Shown here piece after piece: positions 24,805-34,310 of a stretch of DNA of 42,173 bases. How positions within the stretch are numbered: the stretch's first letter is position 1; each line of letters starts with the position of its first letter. The position numbers were made by a program, and so were the translations under genes. Source of the DNA: an uncultured Blautia sp. (lineage in GTDB: Bacteria; Bacillota; Clostridia; Lachnospirales; Lachnospiraceae); the NCBI GenBank assembly GCA_937893675.1, contig CALBGI010000080.1:1-42173 (forward strand), given 5' to 3'. The notes beneath the pieces were generated by a model, which was given only the letters and a program-made list of their open reading frames with translations, was not told the origin of the DNA and made no database searches.

Positions 24805-26475
24805 ATGAAAAAACAGTGGTGGCACACGAAGACCGCCTATCAGATTTATCCGAAGAGCTTCTACGACACCAACGGCGACGGTATCGGAGACCTTCCGGGC
24901 ATCATCCAAAAACTCGACTACTTAAAAGAGCTGGGTGTAGACATCCTCTGGATCTCTCCCTGCTACTGCTCTCCTTTTGCCGATCAGGGCTATGACATCT
25001 CCGATTATTACAAAATCGACCCGCGCTTCGGCACCATGGAGGACATGGACAAATTGCTGGCCGAGGCCAAAAAACGCGAAATGTACATTGTCATGGATTT
25101 GGTCGTGAATCACTGCTCCGACGAGCACGAGTGGTTCCAAAAAGCCTGCGAAGACCCAGACGGGCCATACGGCAGCTACTTTTACATCGAAACCTGCAAG
25201 GACGGCAAGCTCCCCTGCAACTGGCGCTCCTATTTCGGCGGCCCGGTCTGGGACAGGCTTCCCGGACATGAGGATAAATATTATCTCCACGTATTCCACA
25301 AAAAGCAGCCGGATCTGAACTGGGAAAATCCCCGACTGCGCCGGGAAATCTACAAAATGATCAACTGGTGGCTGGACAAAGGCGTTGCGGGTTTCCGCAT
25401 TGACGCCATCATCAATATCAAAAAAGCGCTCCCCTTCTGCGATTATCCCGCAGACCGCCAGGACGGTCTCTGTTCCATGGAGCAGATGCTTTCCAGGGCC
25501 AAAGGCGTGCAGATATTTCTTCAGGAAATGGCAGACCATACCTTCAGGCCCCATAACGCCTTTACCGTAGGCGAGGTCTTTCACGAAAAGGAGAGCGAGC
25601 TTCCCGATTTCATCGGAGATGACGGCTGCTTTTCCACCATGTTTGATTTTCGCGAAACCATCTGGGGCGCAAGCGACAAGGGCTGGTATGATAATACCCC
25701 CATCACCCCGGATGCTTACCGGGACTGCTGCTTTGAGAGCCAGAAACGCATCGGAAATATCGGCTTTCTCTCCAATATCATCGAAAACCACGATGAGCCC
25801 CGGGGCGTCAGCCGCTATCTTCCCGAGGGAGAGGCCAACGAGTACAGCAAAAAGCTTCTTGGCACAGTCTCCTTTTTCCTGAAAGGGCTTCCTTTCCTCT
25901 ATCAGGGGCAGGAGCTTGGCATGGAAAATGTGACCTTTACCTCCATCGGGCAGGTCAATGACATCAGCACGCTGGATGAATACCAGGTAGCCCTTGGGGC
26001 AGGTCTGTCTCCTGCGGACGCCTTAAAAGCGGTAAACCGCTACAGCCGGGACAATTCCCGCACACCGTTTCAGTGGAAAAACGCCCCCAATGCCGGCTTT
26101 ACCACAGGCACCCCCTGGCTGGCGGTAAATCCAAACTATCCCCGCATCAACGCAGAAGCACAGCTTGCGGATGACCATTCCCTGTTCCGGTATTATCAAA
26201 AAATGATCGCCCTCCGCAAAGATCCGCGATACCAGGAAACCCTTGTGTATGGTCAGCTGATTCCGGTTTACGAAGAGCAGCACAACCTCATGGCCTATTA
26301 CCGCCAAACCCAGTCCCAGACTCTCCTGGTTATCGCAAACTTCCAGAAAGAAAAACAGAACGTCACGCTGGAACAGCTTCCGCGCAACGTTCTGCTGAAT
26401 AATCATGACAGGATCCTCCTTGATGAGCGCACCTTAACGCTCATGGAGTATCAGGCTGTGGTGCTGGAGCTTTGA
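24805..26475 (+). CDS. GH13 alpha-glucosidase (oligosaccharide hydrolase)
   Basis: A 556-residue cytosolic GH13 (subfamily 31-like) enzyme that cleaves glucose from alpha-linked oligosaccharides. Catalytic residues are the nucleophile Asp200 (GFRIDAI), acid/base Glu257 (TVGEVF) and Asp330 (ENHDEP). The DTNGDGIGDLPGI and QGYDISDYY motifs are typical. Ala follows the nucleophile, where oligo-1,6-glucosidases usually have Val, so alpha-1,4 preference is more likely, with moderate confidence. The frame is open further upstream, but the ATG at 24805 has AGGGAGGA 6 nt before it. It converges on the aldose epimerase gene with a gap of only 5 nt. Confidence 0.93.
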   Translation: MKKQWWHTKTAYQIYPKSFYDTNGDGIGDLPGIIQKLDYLKELGVDILWISPCYCSPFADQGYDISDYYKIDPRFGTMEDMDKLLAEAKKREMYIVMDLVVNHCSDEHEWFQKACEDPDGPYGSYFYIETCKDGKLPCNWRSYFGGPVWDRLPGHEDKYYLHVFHKKQPDLNWENPRLRREIYKMINWWLDKGVAGFRIDAIINIKKALPFCDYPADRQDGLCSMEQMLSRAKGVQIFLQEMADHTFRPHNAFTVGEVFHEKESELPDFIGDDGCFSTMFDFRETIWGASDKGWYDNTPITPDAYRDCCFESQKRIGNIGFLSNIIENHDEPRGVSRYLPEGEANEYSKKLLGTVSFFLKGLPFLYQGQELGMENVTFTSIGQVNDISTLDEYQVALGAGLSPADALKAVNRYSRDNSRTPFQWKNAPNAGFTTGTPWLAVNPNYPRINAEAQLADDHSLFRYYQKMIALRKDPRYQETLVYGQLIPVYEEQHNLMAYYRQTQSQTLLVIANFQKEKQNVTLEQLPRNVLLNNHDRILLDERTLTLMEYQAVVLEL

Positions 26476-26480
26476 TGCTT

Positions 26481-27353
26481 TTACAGCAGTTCAATGCTCC
26501 ACAGATTCTGGTATGTCTGTCCCTTGGGCAGGCATATCAGATTTTTTTGTTTGGATAATTCCTCCACAACGCCCTTTCTGGAGGGAAGGGAGGACCAGGG
26601 TTCCACGCACACATAGGGCGCATCTGTGTGCGGCTTGTGCCAGAAGCCCACATAATCCATTTTGGGATAGGAAACCTTCACGCCTTTGTTTCCTTTTTCT
26701 GAGGAAATCACAAGCTCTTTTGCCCCGCCTCCAAGAACAATGGCATCGTCGTCAAAAAGGCCGTGGGAAAGGGGAATCCTTCTTCCCTCTTCCAGCGGAT
26801 AACTTTCCTCTCCTACCACAAAGCAGTCCGGAGAAAACAGCACGCGCCTGGGCTCATTTCCCTCTGCAAAGGTAATGGCATAGTCCTCAAAGCCAAGCCC
26901 TTCCTCCAGCGGCACATTGAAGCCCGGGTGTCCGCCGATTCCAAAATACATATCTTTTTCATCCTCATTGGTCACCTGGTACATGATCTCCAGGGTTTTT
27001 CCGTTAAGGTGATAGGTCACTGCATAGCGAAACTCATAGGGATACTGCTCCCGTGTCTCTTCGCTGCTCCTCAGTTCCATGGTAAGATATTCTCCCCCCT
27101 GCTCGCACAGGGAAAGCTCCATATATTTCACAAAGCCATGGATATTCATATGATATTCTTTTCCAAAAAGCGTATAGGTTTTGTCCGTCATGCGGGCGAT
27201 ATAGGGAAACAGATTGGGTGCTCTGTCGCCCCAGTATGTCTTGTCTCCCTGCCACAGATATTCTGTGCCGTCCTTGTCCTTTATGGACCAGAGGCTTGCA
27301 CCTGCGGTATTGATGTCCACGGAAAGCTCTTCATTGCGAATGTTGTATAGCAT
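26481..27353 (-). CDS. Aldose 1-epimerase family protein
   Basis: A 290-residue galactose-mutarotase-like protein that interconverts anomers of sugars. Patterns GASLWSIKDKDGTEYLWQGD, RAPNLFPYIARM and GGHPGFNVPL fit the family, with the His of GGHPGF at the usual catalytic position. It has no signal peptide. The AAGGAGG ribosome site is well placed. It lies just after the serA stop on the same strand but has its own regulatory dyad, and it sits opposite the alpha-glucosidase gene, consistent with carbohydrate use. Which sugar is used is not known. Confidence 0.88.
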   Translation of the reverse strand: MLYNIRNEELSVDINTAGASLWSIKDKDGTEYLWQGDKTYWGDRAPNLFPYIARMTDKTYTLFGKEYHMNIHGFVKYMELSLCEQGGEYLTMELRSSEETREQYPYEFRYAVTYHLNGKTLEIMYQVTNEDEKDMYFGIGGHPGFNVPLEEGLGFEDYAITFAEGNEPRRVLFSPDCFVVGEESYPLEEGRRIPLSHGLFDDDAIVLGGGAKELVISSEKGNKGVKVSYPKMDYVGFWHKPHTDAPYVCVEPWSSLPSRKGVVEELSKQKNLICLPKGQTYQNLWSIELL

Positions 27354-27385
27354 AGCGTTTCCTCCTTATATCATGTATGGTTTCC

Positions 27386-27401
27386 TGTGAAAACGTTCAC
27401 A
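27386..27401 (-). promoter_or_regulatory. cre-like operator upstream of the epimerase gene
   Basis: TGTGAAAACGTTCACA is palindromic with 6-bp arms (TGTGAA/TTCACA) and fits the CcpA/LacI-family cre consensus. It sits 33 nt before the epimerase ATG, suggesting catabolite repression or a local LacI-type regulator. Confidence 0.5.
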
Positions 27402-27435
27402 CGGATTGTTCCGCACTTTGTGCTCCCACTGTGAT

Positions 27436-28599
27436 CTATTTGATCACACGCACTCTGGAAACACCCTCAATTGCCGCCAGTTCCTCCAGCGCCTGCTTGG
27501 AGGCAGTGCTCTCCAGATCGATCATCGTGTATGCGTACTCGCCCTTGCTCTTGTTGGTCATGTCCGCAATGTTCAGTCCCTCATCGCCAAGAACCTTGGT
27601 AAACTGGCTGATCATGTTGGGGATGTTTTTGTGGGTCAGGGCAATTCTCCCCACGGCCACACAGGTTCCCATATCGCAGTTGGGGAAGTTTACGGAATTC
27701 TTGATATTTCCGTTTTCCAGAAAATCTCTCAGCTCTTTTACTGCCATCACTGCGCAGTTTTCCTCGGATTCTTCTGTGGAAGCGCCCAGATGCGGCGTCA
27801 CCAGGATTCCTTCCCGGCCTGCCACCAGCGGATTGGCGAAATCTGTCACATATTTTTTGATCTTTCCGCTTTCCAGCGCATCGATGAGAGCCTCCTCATC
27901 CACAAGAAGATCCCGCGCAAAGTTCAAAAGCACCACGCCGTCCTTCATTTTGTCGAAAGCCTCTTTGTTGATCATCTGCTTTGTGCTGTCAAGCAGCGGC
28001 ACATGGATCGTGATATAATCGCACTGGGTATAAATCTCGTCCAGAGATTTGCTGTGGCGGATGGTTCTGGAAAGATTCCATGCCGCATCAATGGAAATGT
28101 AAGGATCGTAGCCGTACACCTCCATGCCCAGGCTGGAAGCTGCGTTGGCAACCATGGCACCAATCGCGCCAAGACCGATGATCCCCAGCTTTTTGCCGCT
28201 GATCTCGCAGCCTGCAAACTGTTTCTTCTGTTTTTCCGCCAGCTTGTCGATGTCCTCGCGGTCTTTTTCCTTGGCCACCCACTCAATGCCGCCGACGATA
28301 TCCCTGGAGGCCAGAAGCATTCCGGCCAGAACCAGCTCCTTTACACCGTTTGCGTTGGCGCCGGGAGTGTTAAACACCACAATTCCCTGCTCCGCACAGT
28401 CCCGGATCGGAATATTGTTCACACCTGCCCCTGCGCGCGCGATAGCGCACACGGTCGTGGGAAGCGTCATATCATGCATTTTGGCGCTTCGTACCAGAAC
28501 CGCGTCACAGTTTTCCAGGCTCTCAGATTTTTTGTAAGTGTCATCAAACAGCTGCAGACCTTTTTCAGCAATGGGATTCAGACAATGATACTGATACAT
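27436..28599 (-). CDS. serA: D-3-phosphoglycerate dehydrogenase
   Basis: A 387-residue enzyme that starts serine synthesis by oxidising 3-phosphoglycerate. It has the substrate/catalytic Arg region (RAGAGVNNIP), the Rossmann motif GLGAIGAMVANAASSLGMEV, the catalytic His in TPHLGASTEE, and a C-terminal ACT domain (about 315-387, with DEGLNIADMTNKSKGEYAY). It lacks the extra intervening domain of longer homologues. Its ATG overlaps the serC stop by 1 nt (TAATG), so the two serine enzymes are coupled. It is the last gene of the operon. Confidence 0.93.
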   Translation of the reverse strand: MYQYHCLNPIAEKGLQLFDDTYKKSESLENCDAVLVRSAKMHDMTLPTTVCAIARAGAGVNNIPIRDCAEQGIVVFNTPGANANGVKELVLAGMLLASRDIVGGIEWVAKEKDREDIDKLAEKQKKQFAGCEISGKKLGIIGLGAIGAMVANAASSLGMEVYGYDPYISIDAAWNLSRTIRHSKSLDEIYTQCDYITIHVPLLDSTKQMINKEAFDKMKDGVVLLNFARDLLVDEEALIDALESGKIKKYVTDFANPLVAGREGILVTPHLGASTEESEENCAVMAVKELRDFLENGNIKNSVNFPNCDMGTCVAVGRIALTHKNIPNMISQFTKVLGDEGLNIADMTNKSKGEYAYTMIDLESTASKQALEELAAIEGVSRVRVIK

Positions 28600-29681
28600 T
28601 ACGCATTTTCCTCCTCAAACTTTCTCATAAAGGCAACCAGGGCCTCCACGCCCGCCTTCGGCATGGCGTTATAAATGCTCGCACGCATACCGCCTACGGT
28701 TCTGTGCCCTTTCAGGTTCACAAGACCTGCTTCTGCTGCCTCTTTTACAAATTTTGCGTCAAGCTCCTTGTCCCCGGTCACAAAGGGAACATTCATGAGA
28801 GAGCGGTCCTTTGCCACAACGGTTCCCTTGAACAGCCTGCTCTCATCCAGAAAATCATAGAGAAGCTTTGCTTTCTCCTCATTTTTCTGTTTCATAACCT
28901 CAAGTCCGCCCATGGATTTTAGCCATTTGAACACCTTGCCGCACACATAAATGCAGTATGCGTTTGGCGTGTTGTAGAGAGAACCTGCGTCCGCATGGGT
29001 CTTGTAGGTCAGCATGGTAGGTGTGCCGGGCAGAACGTCCTCGGTGATCAGATCCTCGCGGATGATCACAATCACCATGCCCGCCGGGCCGATATTTTTC
29101 TGCACGCCGCCGTAGATGATGCCGTATTTGCTCACATCCACCGGCTCGGACAAAAAGCAGGAGGAAACATCCGCAACCAGTGTTTTTCCCTTGGTATTGG
29201 GAAGCTCCTTGAATTTTGTTCCGTAAATGGTGTTGTTTTCACAGATGTATACATAATCTGCATCCGGGCTTATGGGCAGGTCGCTGCAGTCCGGAATATA
29301 AGAAAAGGTTTTGTCCTCAGAGGAAGCGATCTTGTTCGCTTTGCCGTATTTCTGGGCTTCCTGGTAAGCTTTTTTTGCCCACTGTCCCGTGACAATGTAA
29401 TCTGCCACCTTGTTTTTCATAAGATTCATGGGAATCATGGCAAACTGCTGGGAAGCGCCGCCCTGCAGAAACAGCACTTTATAGTTGTCGGGAATGTTCA
29501 TAAGCTCCCGCAGGTCTTTCTCCGCCTCATCGATGATCTGCTGAAACGCGCCGCTTCTGTGGCTCATCTCCATAACAGACATCCCGGTTCCCTTGTAATC
29601 CATCATCTCATCCGCAACCTCACGGAGCACCTCCTCCGGAAGCACTGCCGGTCCTGCGGAAAAATTATACACTCTGCTCAT
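28599..29681 (-). CDS. serC: Phosphoserine aminotransferase
   Basis: A 360-residue PLP-dependent aminotransferase that converts 3-phosphohydroxypyruvate to phosphoserine. It has FSAGPAVLPEEVL at the N-terminus, the FLQGGASQQFAMIPMNL segment, and the PLP lysine in IYGGVQKNIGPAGM. Its start overlaps the 3' end of ilvB by 17 nt, with GAGGAGG 12 nt upstream. It is followed without a gap by serA. The phosphatase serB is not in the window. Confidence 0.95.
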   Translation of the reverse strand: MSRVYNFSAGPAVLPEEVLREVADEMMDYKGTGMSVMEMSHRSGAFQQIIDEAEKDLRELMNIPDNYKVLFLQGGASQQFAMIPMNLMKNKVADYIVTGQWAKKAYQEAQKYGKANKIASSEDKTFSYIPDCSDLPISPDADYVYICENNTIYGTKFKELPNTKGKTLVADVSSCFLSEPVDVSKYGIIYGGVQKNIGPAGMVIVIIREDLITEDVLPGTPTMLTYKTHADAGSLYNTPNAYCIYVCGKVFKWLKSMGGLEVMKQKNEEKAKLLYDFLDESRLFKGTVVAKDRSLMNVPFVTGDKELDAKFVKEAAEAGLVNLKGHRTVGGMRASIYNAMPKAGVEALVAFMRKFEEENA

Positions 29682-31356
29682 TCTTTTTCACGTCCTCCTC
29701 GTCAAACACATTTTCAATACTTTCTCCTGCCGGTACCATGGGGAATACACTCAAATCCTGATCGATCCAGCAGTCCAAAAGCACCGGGTCCTTTGCAGAA
29801 AGCGCAGTTCTCAAAGCGTTTTCCACCTCTTCCATCTTTGTCACGCGGATCGCCTGCGCGCCCATTGCCTCGGCAACCTTCACAAAATCCACCTTGTCAT
29901 TCAAAATCGTATGGGAATAGCGGTGATCATAGAACAGGGTCTGCCACTGACGCACCATACCCAGCACGTGATTGTTCAGCACGATCTGCACCAGCGGTCT
30001 GTTGCAGCGGACCGCTGTGGCAAGCTCATTCATGTTCATGCGGAAACAGCCGTCTCCCGCAATATTTACCACCGTTTTGTCCGGGCATCCCATTTTTGCT
30101 CCGATCGCCGCGCCCAGGCCATAGCCCATGGTGCCCAAGCCACCGGAGGTGAGAAGCGTATGCGGCTCTTTGAATTTGTAATACTGTGCCGCCCACATCT
30201 GATGCTGCCCCACATCTGTGGTAATGATCGCATCGCCTTTTGTCAGCTCATAAAGCTTCTCAATGATATAAGGCCCGGTCAGCTGGCTCTTGTCATATCG
30301 GAGAGGATATTTCTCCTTCATCTCCGCAATATGTTCCATCCACTGGGGATGCTGTTTTTCCGGCAAAATTTCCAGGATCCGGCGAAGCACCTCCTTGATG
30401 TCACCTTCAATATATGCGTCAACATACACATTCTTGTTAATTTCCGCGGCATCAATATCGATCTGAAGAATTTTGGCATTCTTGGCAAAGGTGCTGGCAT
30501 TTCCTGTCACACGGTCGCTGAAGCGCGCGCCCAGAACAATGAGAAGATCACACTGGCTCACTCCCAGATTGGAAGTTTTGGTGCCGTGCATTCCCAGCAT
30601 TCCCGTATAGTAGGGGTGATCTCCCGGAAAAGCGCCTTTTCCCATAAGACTGTCGCAGACCGGAGCCTGAATCCTTGTGGCCAGCTCCATGATCTCCCTG
30701 GAAGCGTTTGAGATCACCGCTCCGCCTCCGTTGAAAATAAACGGTTTTTCGGATTCCTCGATCATGCGCACTGCCGTTTCCAGATCTTCCCTGCGGATTG
30801 CGCTGGTCTCCCGGTTCACTGTGGCCGGGCGGCTGGGCATATACTCATAGGTCCCGCCGGTCACATCCTTGGTAACGTCCACCAGGACTACGCCCGGGCG
30901 GCCGCTTTTTGCGATATAAAACGCCTTGCGCAACGTATCCGCAAGCTTGGTAATATCTTTTACGATGTAGCTGTGCTTGGTAATGGGCATCACGATTCCC
31001 GCAATATCCACTTCCTGGAAAGAATCCTTTCCAAGGAGCGGCTTGCCCACATTGGCTGTAATGGCAACCATGGGCACGGAATCCATCTGCGCCGTGGCAA
31101 TTCCCGTAACCAGGTTCGTAGCCCCCGGACCGGAGGTGGCCAGACAAACGCCCACCTTTCCGGTAGCTCTGGCATAACCGTCCGCCGCATGGGAAGCGCC
31201 CTGTTCATGAGATGTGAGCACATGGGTAATCTCATCCCTGTATTTGTAAAGAGCATCATAGACATTTAGGATCGCGCCGCCCGGATAGCCGAACACCGTG
31301 TCCACGCCCTGCTCCTTCAAGCATTCCACAATAATTTCTGCACCTGTAAGAACCAT
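29665..31356 (-). CDS. ilvB: Acetolactate synthase, large (catalytic) subunit
   Basis: A 563-residue thiamine diphosphate enzyme that condenses pyruvate (or pyruvate and 2-oxobutyrate) at the head of branched-chain amino-acid synthesis. The catalytic Glu is in SHEQGASHAADGYAR, the FAD-like middle domain follows, and the ThDP motif GDGCFRMNMNELATAVRCN lies near the C-terminus. An earlier open frame extends to 31482, but the ATG at 31356 has GGAGG 7 nt upstream and gives the expected start MVLTGAEIIVECL. No ilvN regulatory subunit is adjacent. Confidence 0.95.
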   Translation of the reverse strand: MVLTGAEIIVECLKEQGVDTVFGYPGGAILNVYDALYKYRDEITHVLTSHEQGASHAADGYARATGKVGVCLATSGPGATNLVTGIATAQMDSVPMVAITANVGKPLLGKDSFQEVDIAGIVMPITKHSYIVKDITKLADTLRKAFYIAKSGRPGVVLVDVTKDVTGGTYEYMPSRPATVNRETSAIRREDLETAVRMIEESEKPFIFNGGGAVISNASREIMELATRIQAPVCDSLMGKGAFPGDHPYYTGMLGMHGTKTSNLGVSQCDLLIVLGARFSDRVTGNASTFAKNAKILQIDIDAAEINKNVYVDAYIEGDIKEVLRRILEILPEKQHPQWMEHIAEMKEKYPLRYDKSQLTGPYIIEKLYELTKGDAIITTDVGQHQMWAAQYYKFKEPHTLLTSGGLGTMGYGLGAAIGAKMGCPDKTVVNIAGDGCFRMNMNELATAVRCNRPLVQIVLNNHVLGMVRQWQTLFYDHRYSHTILNDKVDFVKVAEAMGAQAIRVTKMEEVENALRTALSAKDPVLLDCWIDQDLSVFPMVPAGESIENVFDEEDVKKNEQSV

Positions 31357-31373
31357 GTGTTTTCCTCCTCGCC

Positions 31374-33047
31374 TTATTTTGTTCCCGGTATTTCCAGAAT
31401 CGCACCTCGATTTCCTGAAGTAACCATGGCTGCATATCTGGCAAGATATCCGGTGGTGATCTTCGGCTCGCGGGGCTGCCATTTTTCTCTTCTGGCCGCA
31501 AGCTCTTCGTCAGAAACCTTTACTTCCAATTTCAGCTCCGGAATGTTGATGCTGATCATGTCCCCCTCTTCGATGAGAGCGATGGGCCCTCCCACCGCCG
31601 CTTCCGGGGAAACATGGCCGATAGAAGCGCCTCTGGAAGCACCGCTGAACCGTCCGTCCGTGATAAGGGCTACCGAAGAGCCCAGACCCATTCCCGCAAT
31701 GGCTGAGGTTGGATTCAGCATTTCTCTCATGCCCGGTCCGCCCTTGGGGCCTTCGTAGCGGATGACAACCACATCTCCTGCCACGATGTTTCCGCCTTTA
31801 ATGGCCGCGATCGCATCCTCCTCACAGTCAAATACCCTGGCCGGACCTTCGTGCACCATCATCTCTTCCACAACCGCAGAACGTTTTACCACACCGCCGT
31901 CTGGAGCCAGATTTCCCTTGAGCACTGCCAGACCACCGGTTTTGCTGTAGGGATCTTCCACCGGACGGATGACCTCAGGATTCCGATTCACGCAGTTTTC
32001 AATATTTTCTCCTACCGTCTTTCCGGTGACAGTCATGCAGTCTTTATAGAGAAGTCCCAGCTTGTCAAGCTCGTGCATCACTGCGTATACACCGCCGGCC
32101 TCGTTCAGATCTTCCATATAGGTGGGGCCTGCCGGCGCCAGATGACAGAGGTTCGGCGTTTTTTCACTGATTTCATTGGCAAAACTGATATCAAAGTCCA
32201 TGCCGATCTCGTGGGCAATGGCCGGAAGATGCAGCATGCTGTTGGTGGAGCATCCAAGCGCCATATCCACGGTAAGGGCATTCAAAACAGCTTTCTCGGT
32301 CATAATGTCTCTGGGACGGATATTTCTCCGGTACATCTCCATCACCTGCATGCCTGCATGCTTGGCAAGGCGGATGCGCTCCGAATATACGGCCGGAATG
32401 GTTCCGTTGCCCTGAAGCCCCATGCCCAGAGCTTCTGTCAGACAGTTCATGCTGTTGGCGGTATACATGCCGGAGCAGGAACCGCAGGTGGGGCAGGCCT
32501 TGTTTTCGTATTCTGTCAGGCCGTCCTCATCAAGATTGCCTGCCGCATATGCCCCCACCGCCTCAAACATACTGGAGAGGCTGGTCTTATGTCCGTGAAT
32601 GTGTCCTGCCATCATGGGCCCGCCGCTGACAAACACGGTGGGCACATTGATCCTGGCTGCCGCCATCAAAAGTCCCGGCACATTTTTGTCACAGTTCGGC
32701 ACCATGACCAGAGCATCAAACTGATGCGCCAGCGCCATAGCTTCCGTAGAATCTGCGATCAAATCTCTGGTGACCAGGGAGTATTTCATTCCCACATGCC
32801 CCATGGCAATGCCGTCGCACACGGCAATCGCCGGGAACACAACCGGAGTTCCCCCCGCCATGGCTACGCCCTGCTTCACGGCTGCCACAATCTTGTCCAG
32901 GTTCATATGACCAGGTACGATTTCGTTATAAGAGCTTACAATACCAACCAGCGGCCGCTCCATCTCCTCCTTGGTCATCCCCAAGGCATTAAAAAGCGAA
33001 CGGTGCGGCGCCTGCTGGGAGCCTTTCTTTACTGCGTCACTTCTCAT
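31374..33047 (-). CDS. ilvD: Dihydroxy-acid dehydratase
   Basis: A 557-residue iron-sulfur dehydratase of the isoleucine/valine pathway. Cysteine motifs are VPNCDKNVPG, CPTCGSCSGMYTANSMNC and later GCSTNSMLHL, as expected for IlvD. The start is ATG 33047 (MRSDAVKKGSQQAPHR), with AGGAG 6-12 nt upstream; a longer frame to 33077 has no better site. It lies between leuB and ilvB, all in one direction with short gaps, so it is one operon. Confidence 0.96.
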   Translation of the reverse strand: MRSDAVKKGSQQAPHRSLFNALGMTKEEMERPLVGIVSSYNEIVPGHMNLDKIVAAVKQGVAMAGGTPVVFPAIAVCDGIAMGHVGMKYSLVTRDLIADSTEAMALAHQFDALVMVPNCDKNVPGLLMAAARINVPTVFVSGGPMMAGHIHGHKTSLSSMFEAVGAYAAGNLDEDGLTEYENKACPTCGSCSGMYTANSMNCLTEALGMGLQGNGTIPAVYSERIRLAKHAGMQVMEMYRRNIRPRDIMTEKAVLNALTVDMALGCSTNSMLHLPAIAHEIGMDFDISFANEISEKTPNLCHLAPAGPTYMEDLNEAGGVYAVMHELDKLGLLYKDCMTVTGKTVGENIENCVNRNPEVIRPVEDPYSKTGGLAVLKGNLAPDGGVVKRSAVVEEMMVHEGPARVFDCEEDAIAAIKGGNIVAGDVVVIRYEGPKGGPGMREMLNPTSAIAGMGLGSSVALITDGRFSGASRGASIGHVSPEAAVGGPIALIEEGDMISINIPELKLEVKVSDEELAARREKWQPREPKITTGYLARYAAMVTSGNRGAILEIPGTK

Positions 33048-33091
33048 AATAATCTCCTCTCCTTTGTTTACTTTCAAAATCAGATCAGCGC

Positions 33092-34174
33092 TTAAATCGC
33101 CGCTGCGATCAGATCACCCATTTCAGAGGTTTTGACCAGCGTGCATCCCCCGGACATGATATCGCCGGTACGATACCCGTCTGTCAAAACCTTCTGTACA
33201 GCCGCTTCCACAGCCTCAGCTTCCTCGTCCAGATCCAGGGAATAACGGAGCATCATCGCCGCAGATAATATGGTGGCAATGGGGTTGGCCTTATTCTGTC
33301 CTGCAATATCCGGTGCAGAGCCGTGGCTCGGCTCATAAAGTCCAAGCTTCGTCTCATTGAGGCTCGCGGAGGAAAGCATTCCGATGGAGCCGGTGACCAT
33401 GCTGGCCTCATCGGACAAAATGTCGCCAAACATATTCTCTGTGAGAATTACATCGAACTGCGCCGGGTCACGCACAAGCTGCATGGCACAGTTGTCCACC
33501 AGCATATGCTCCAGCGTAATTTCCGGATAATCCTTCGCCACTTCTTCCACCACGCTTCTCCACAGACGGGAAGAATCCAGCACATTGGCCTTGTCCACGC
33601 TGGTGACTTTTTTGCGGCGTTTGCCGGCAATCTCAAATGCCTTCACCGCAATGCGGCGGATTTCTTCTTCATTGTACGCGAGCGTATCTACAGCTGTCCT
33701 GAGTCCGTCTTCCACTGTAGTTCTGCGCTCTCCAAAATATAAACCTCCGGTAAGCTCCCGGACAATGATCATATCAAACCCGTCGCCGATGATCTCGTCT
33801 CTCAAGGGGCAGGCTTTTTTTAGCTCCTGGTAGAGATAAGCCGGGCGCAGGTTTGCAAACAGTCCCAGGGCCTTGCGGATTCCCAGAAGACCGGCTTCCG
33901 GTCGTTTTGACGGTTCCAGCCGGTACCAGGGAGAGGTCTTGGCATCTCCGCCGATGGAACCCATCAAAACCGCATCGGAGGCTTTTGCCTGTGCAATGGC
34001 CTCATCTGTCAGCGGCACTCCATGCACATCGATGGAGGCTCCTCCCAGAAGGATCTCTTCATATGTAAAGGTATGTCCGTATTTCTCACATACTCTGTCC
34101 AGAACCTTCCTGGCTTCTCTCACGATTTCCGGGCCGATTCCGTCCCCGGGAATCAGGGCTATTCTGTAATTCAT
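33092..34174 (-). CDS. leuB: 3-isopropylmalate dehydrogenase
   Basis: A 360-residue NAD-dependent enzyme of leucine synthesis. The N-terminus IALIPGDGIGPEIV, the Arg-containing loop RELTGGLYFGERR, the metal-binding Asp in VDNCAMQLV and GDILSDEASMVTGSIG, and EPSHGSAPDIAGQNKANP are typical. The start is ATG 34174 with GAGGAG 7 nt upstream; an ORF to 34240 is open but has no ribosome site. It is the first gene of the leuB-ilvD-ilvB-serC-serA operon; leuA, leuC and leuD are elsewhere. Confidence 0.95.
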   Translation of the reverse strand: MNYRIALIPGDGIGPEIVREARKVLDRVCEKYGHTFTYEEILLGGASIDVHGVPLTDEAIAQAKASDAVLMGSIGGDAKTSPWYRLEPSKRPEAGLLGIRKALGLFANLRPAYLYQELKKACPLRDEIIGDGFDMIIVRELTGGLYFGERRTTVEDGLRTAVDTLAYNEEEIRRIAVKAFEIAGKRRKKVTSVDKANVLDSSRLWRSVVEEVAKDYPEITLEHMLVDNCAMQLVRDPAQFDVILTENMFGDILSDEASMVTGSIGMLSSASLNETKLGLYEPSHGSAPDIAGQNKANPIATILSAAMMLRYSLDLDEEAEAVEAAVQKVLTDGYRTGDIMSGGCTLVKTSEMGDLIAAAI

Positions 34175-34211
34175 AATATCACTCCTCGTCTTCTTGCTGC
34201 GTATTGTTATT

Positions 34212-34240
34212 ATAATAACGCACTTTTCTTCAGATTTCAA
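34212..34240 (-). promoter_or_regulatory. Promoter of the leuB-ilvD-ilvB-serCA operon with a palindromic -10
   Basis: On the minus strand TTGAAA (34235-34240), 17-nt spacer, TATTAT (34212-34217). The -10 lies in the perfect 14-bp palindrome GTTATTATAATAAC (34206-34219), a possible operator. The leader is too short for a T-box. Confidence 0.55.
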
Positions 34241-34310
34241 CCTGCTAAAGCAAAAAAGTCGGCAAAGATTTGTCTGCTCTTTTAAATTATTCTCTTATTG
34301 GTTATCGAAC

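Noticed and set aside
27429..27446. GTGATC/GATCAC hairpin at the serA stop as terminator
   Set aside because: It lies within the coding end and has no U-tract on the minus strand.
34175..34310. T-box or leader-peptide attenuator before leuB
   Set aside because: The leader after the predicted promoter is about 30 nt and lacks T-box landmarks or a Leu-rich short ORF.
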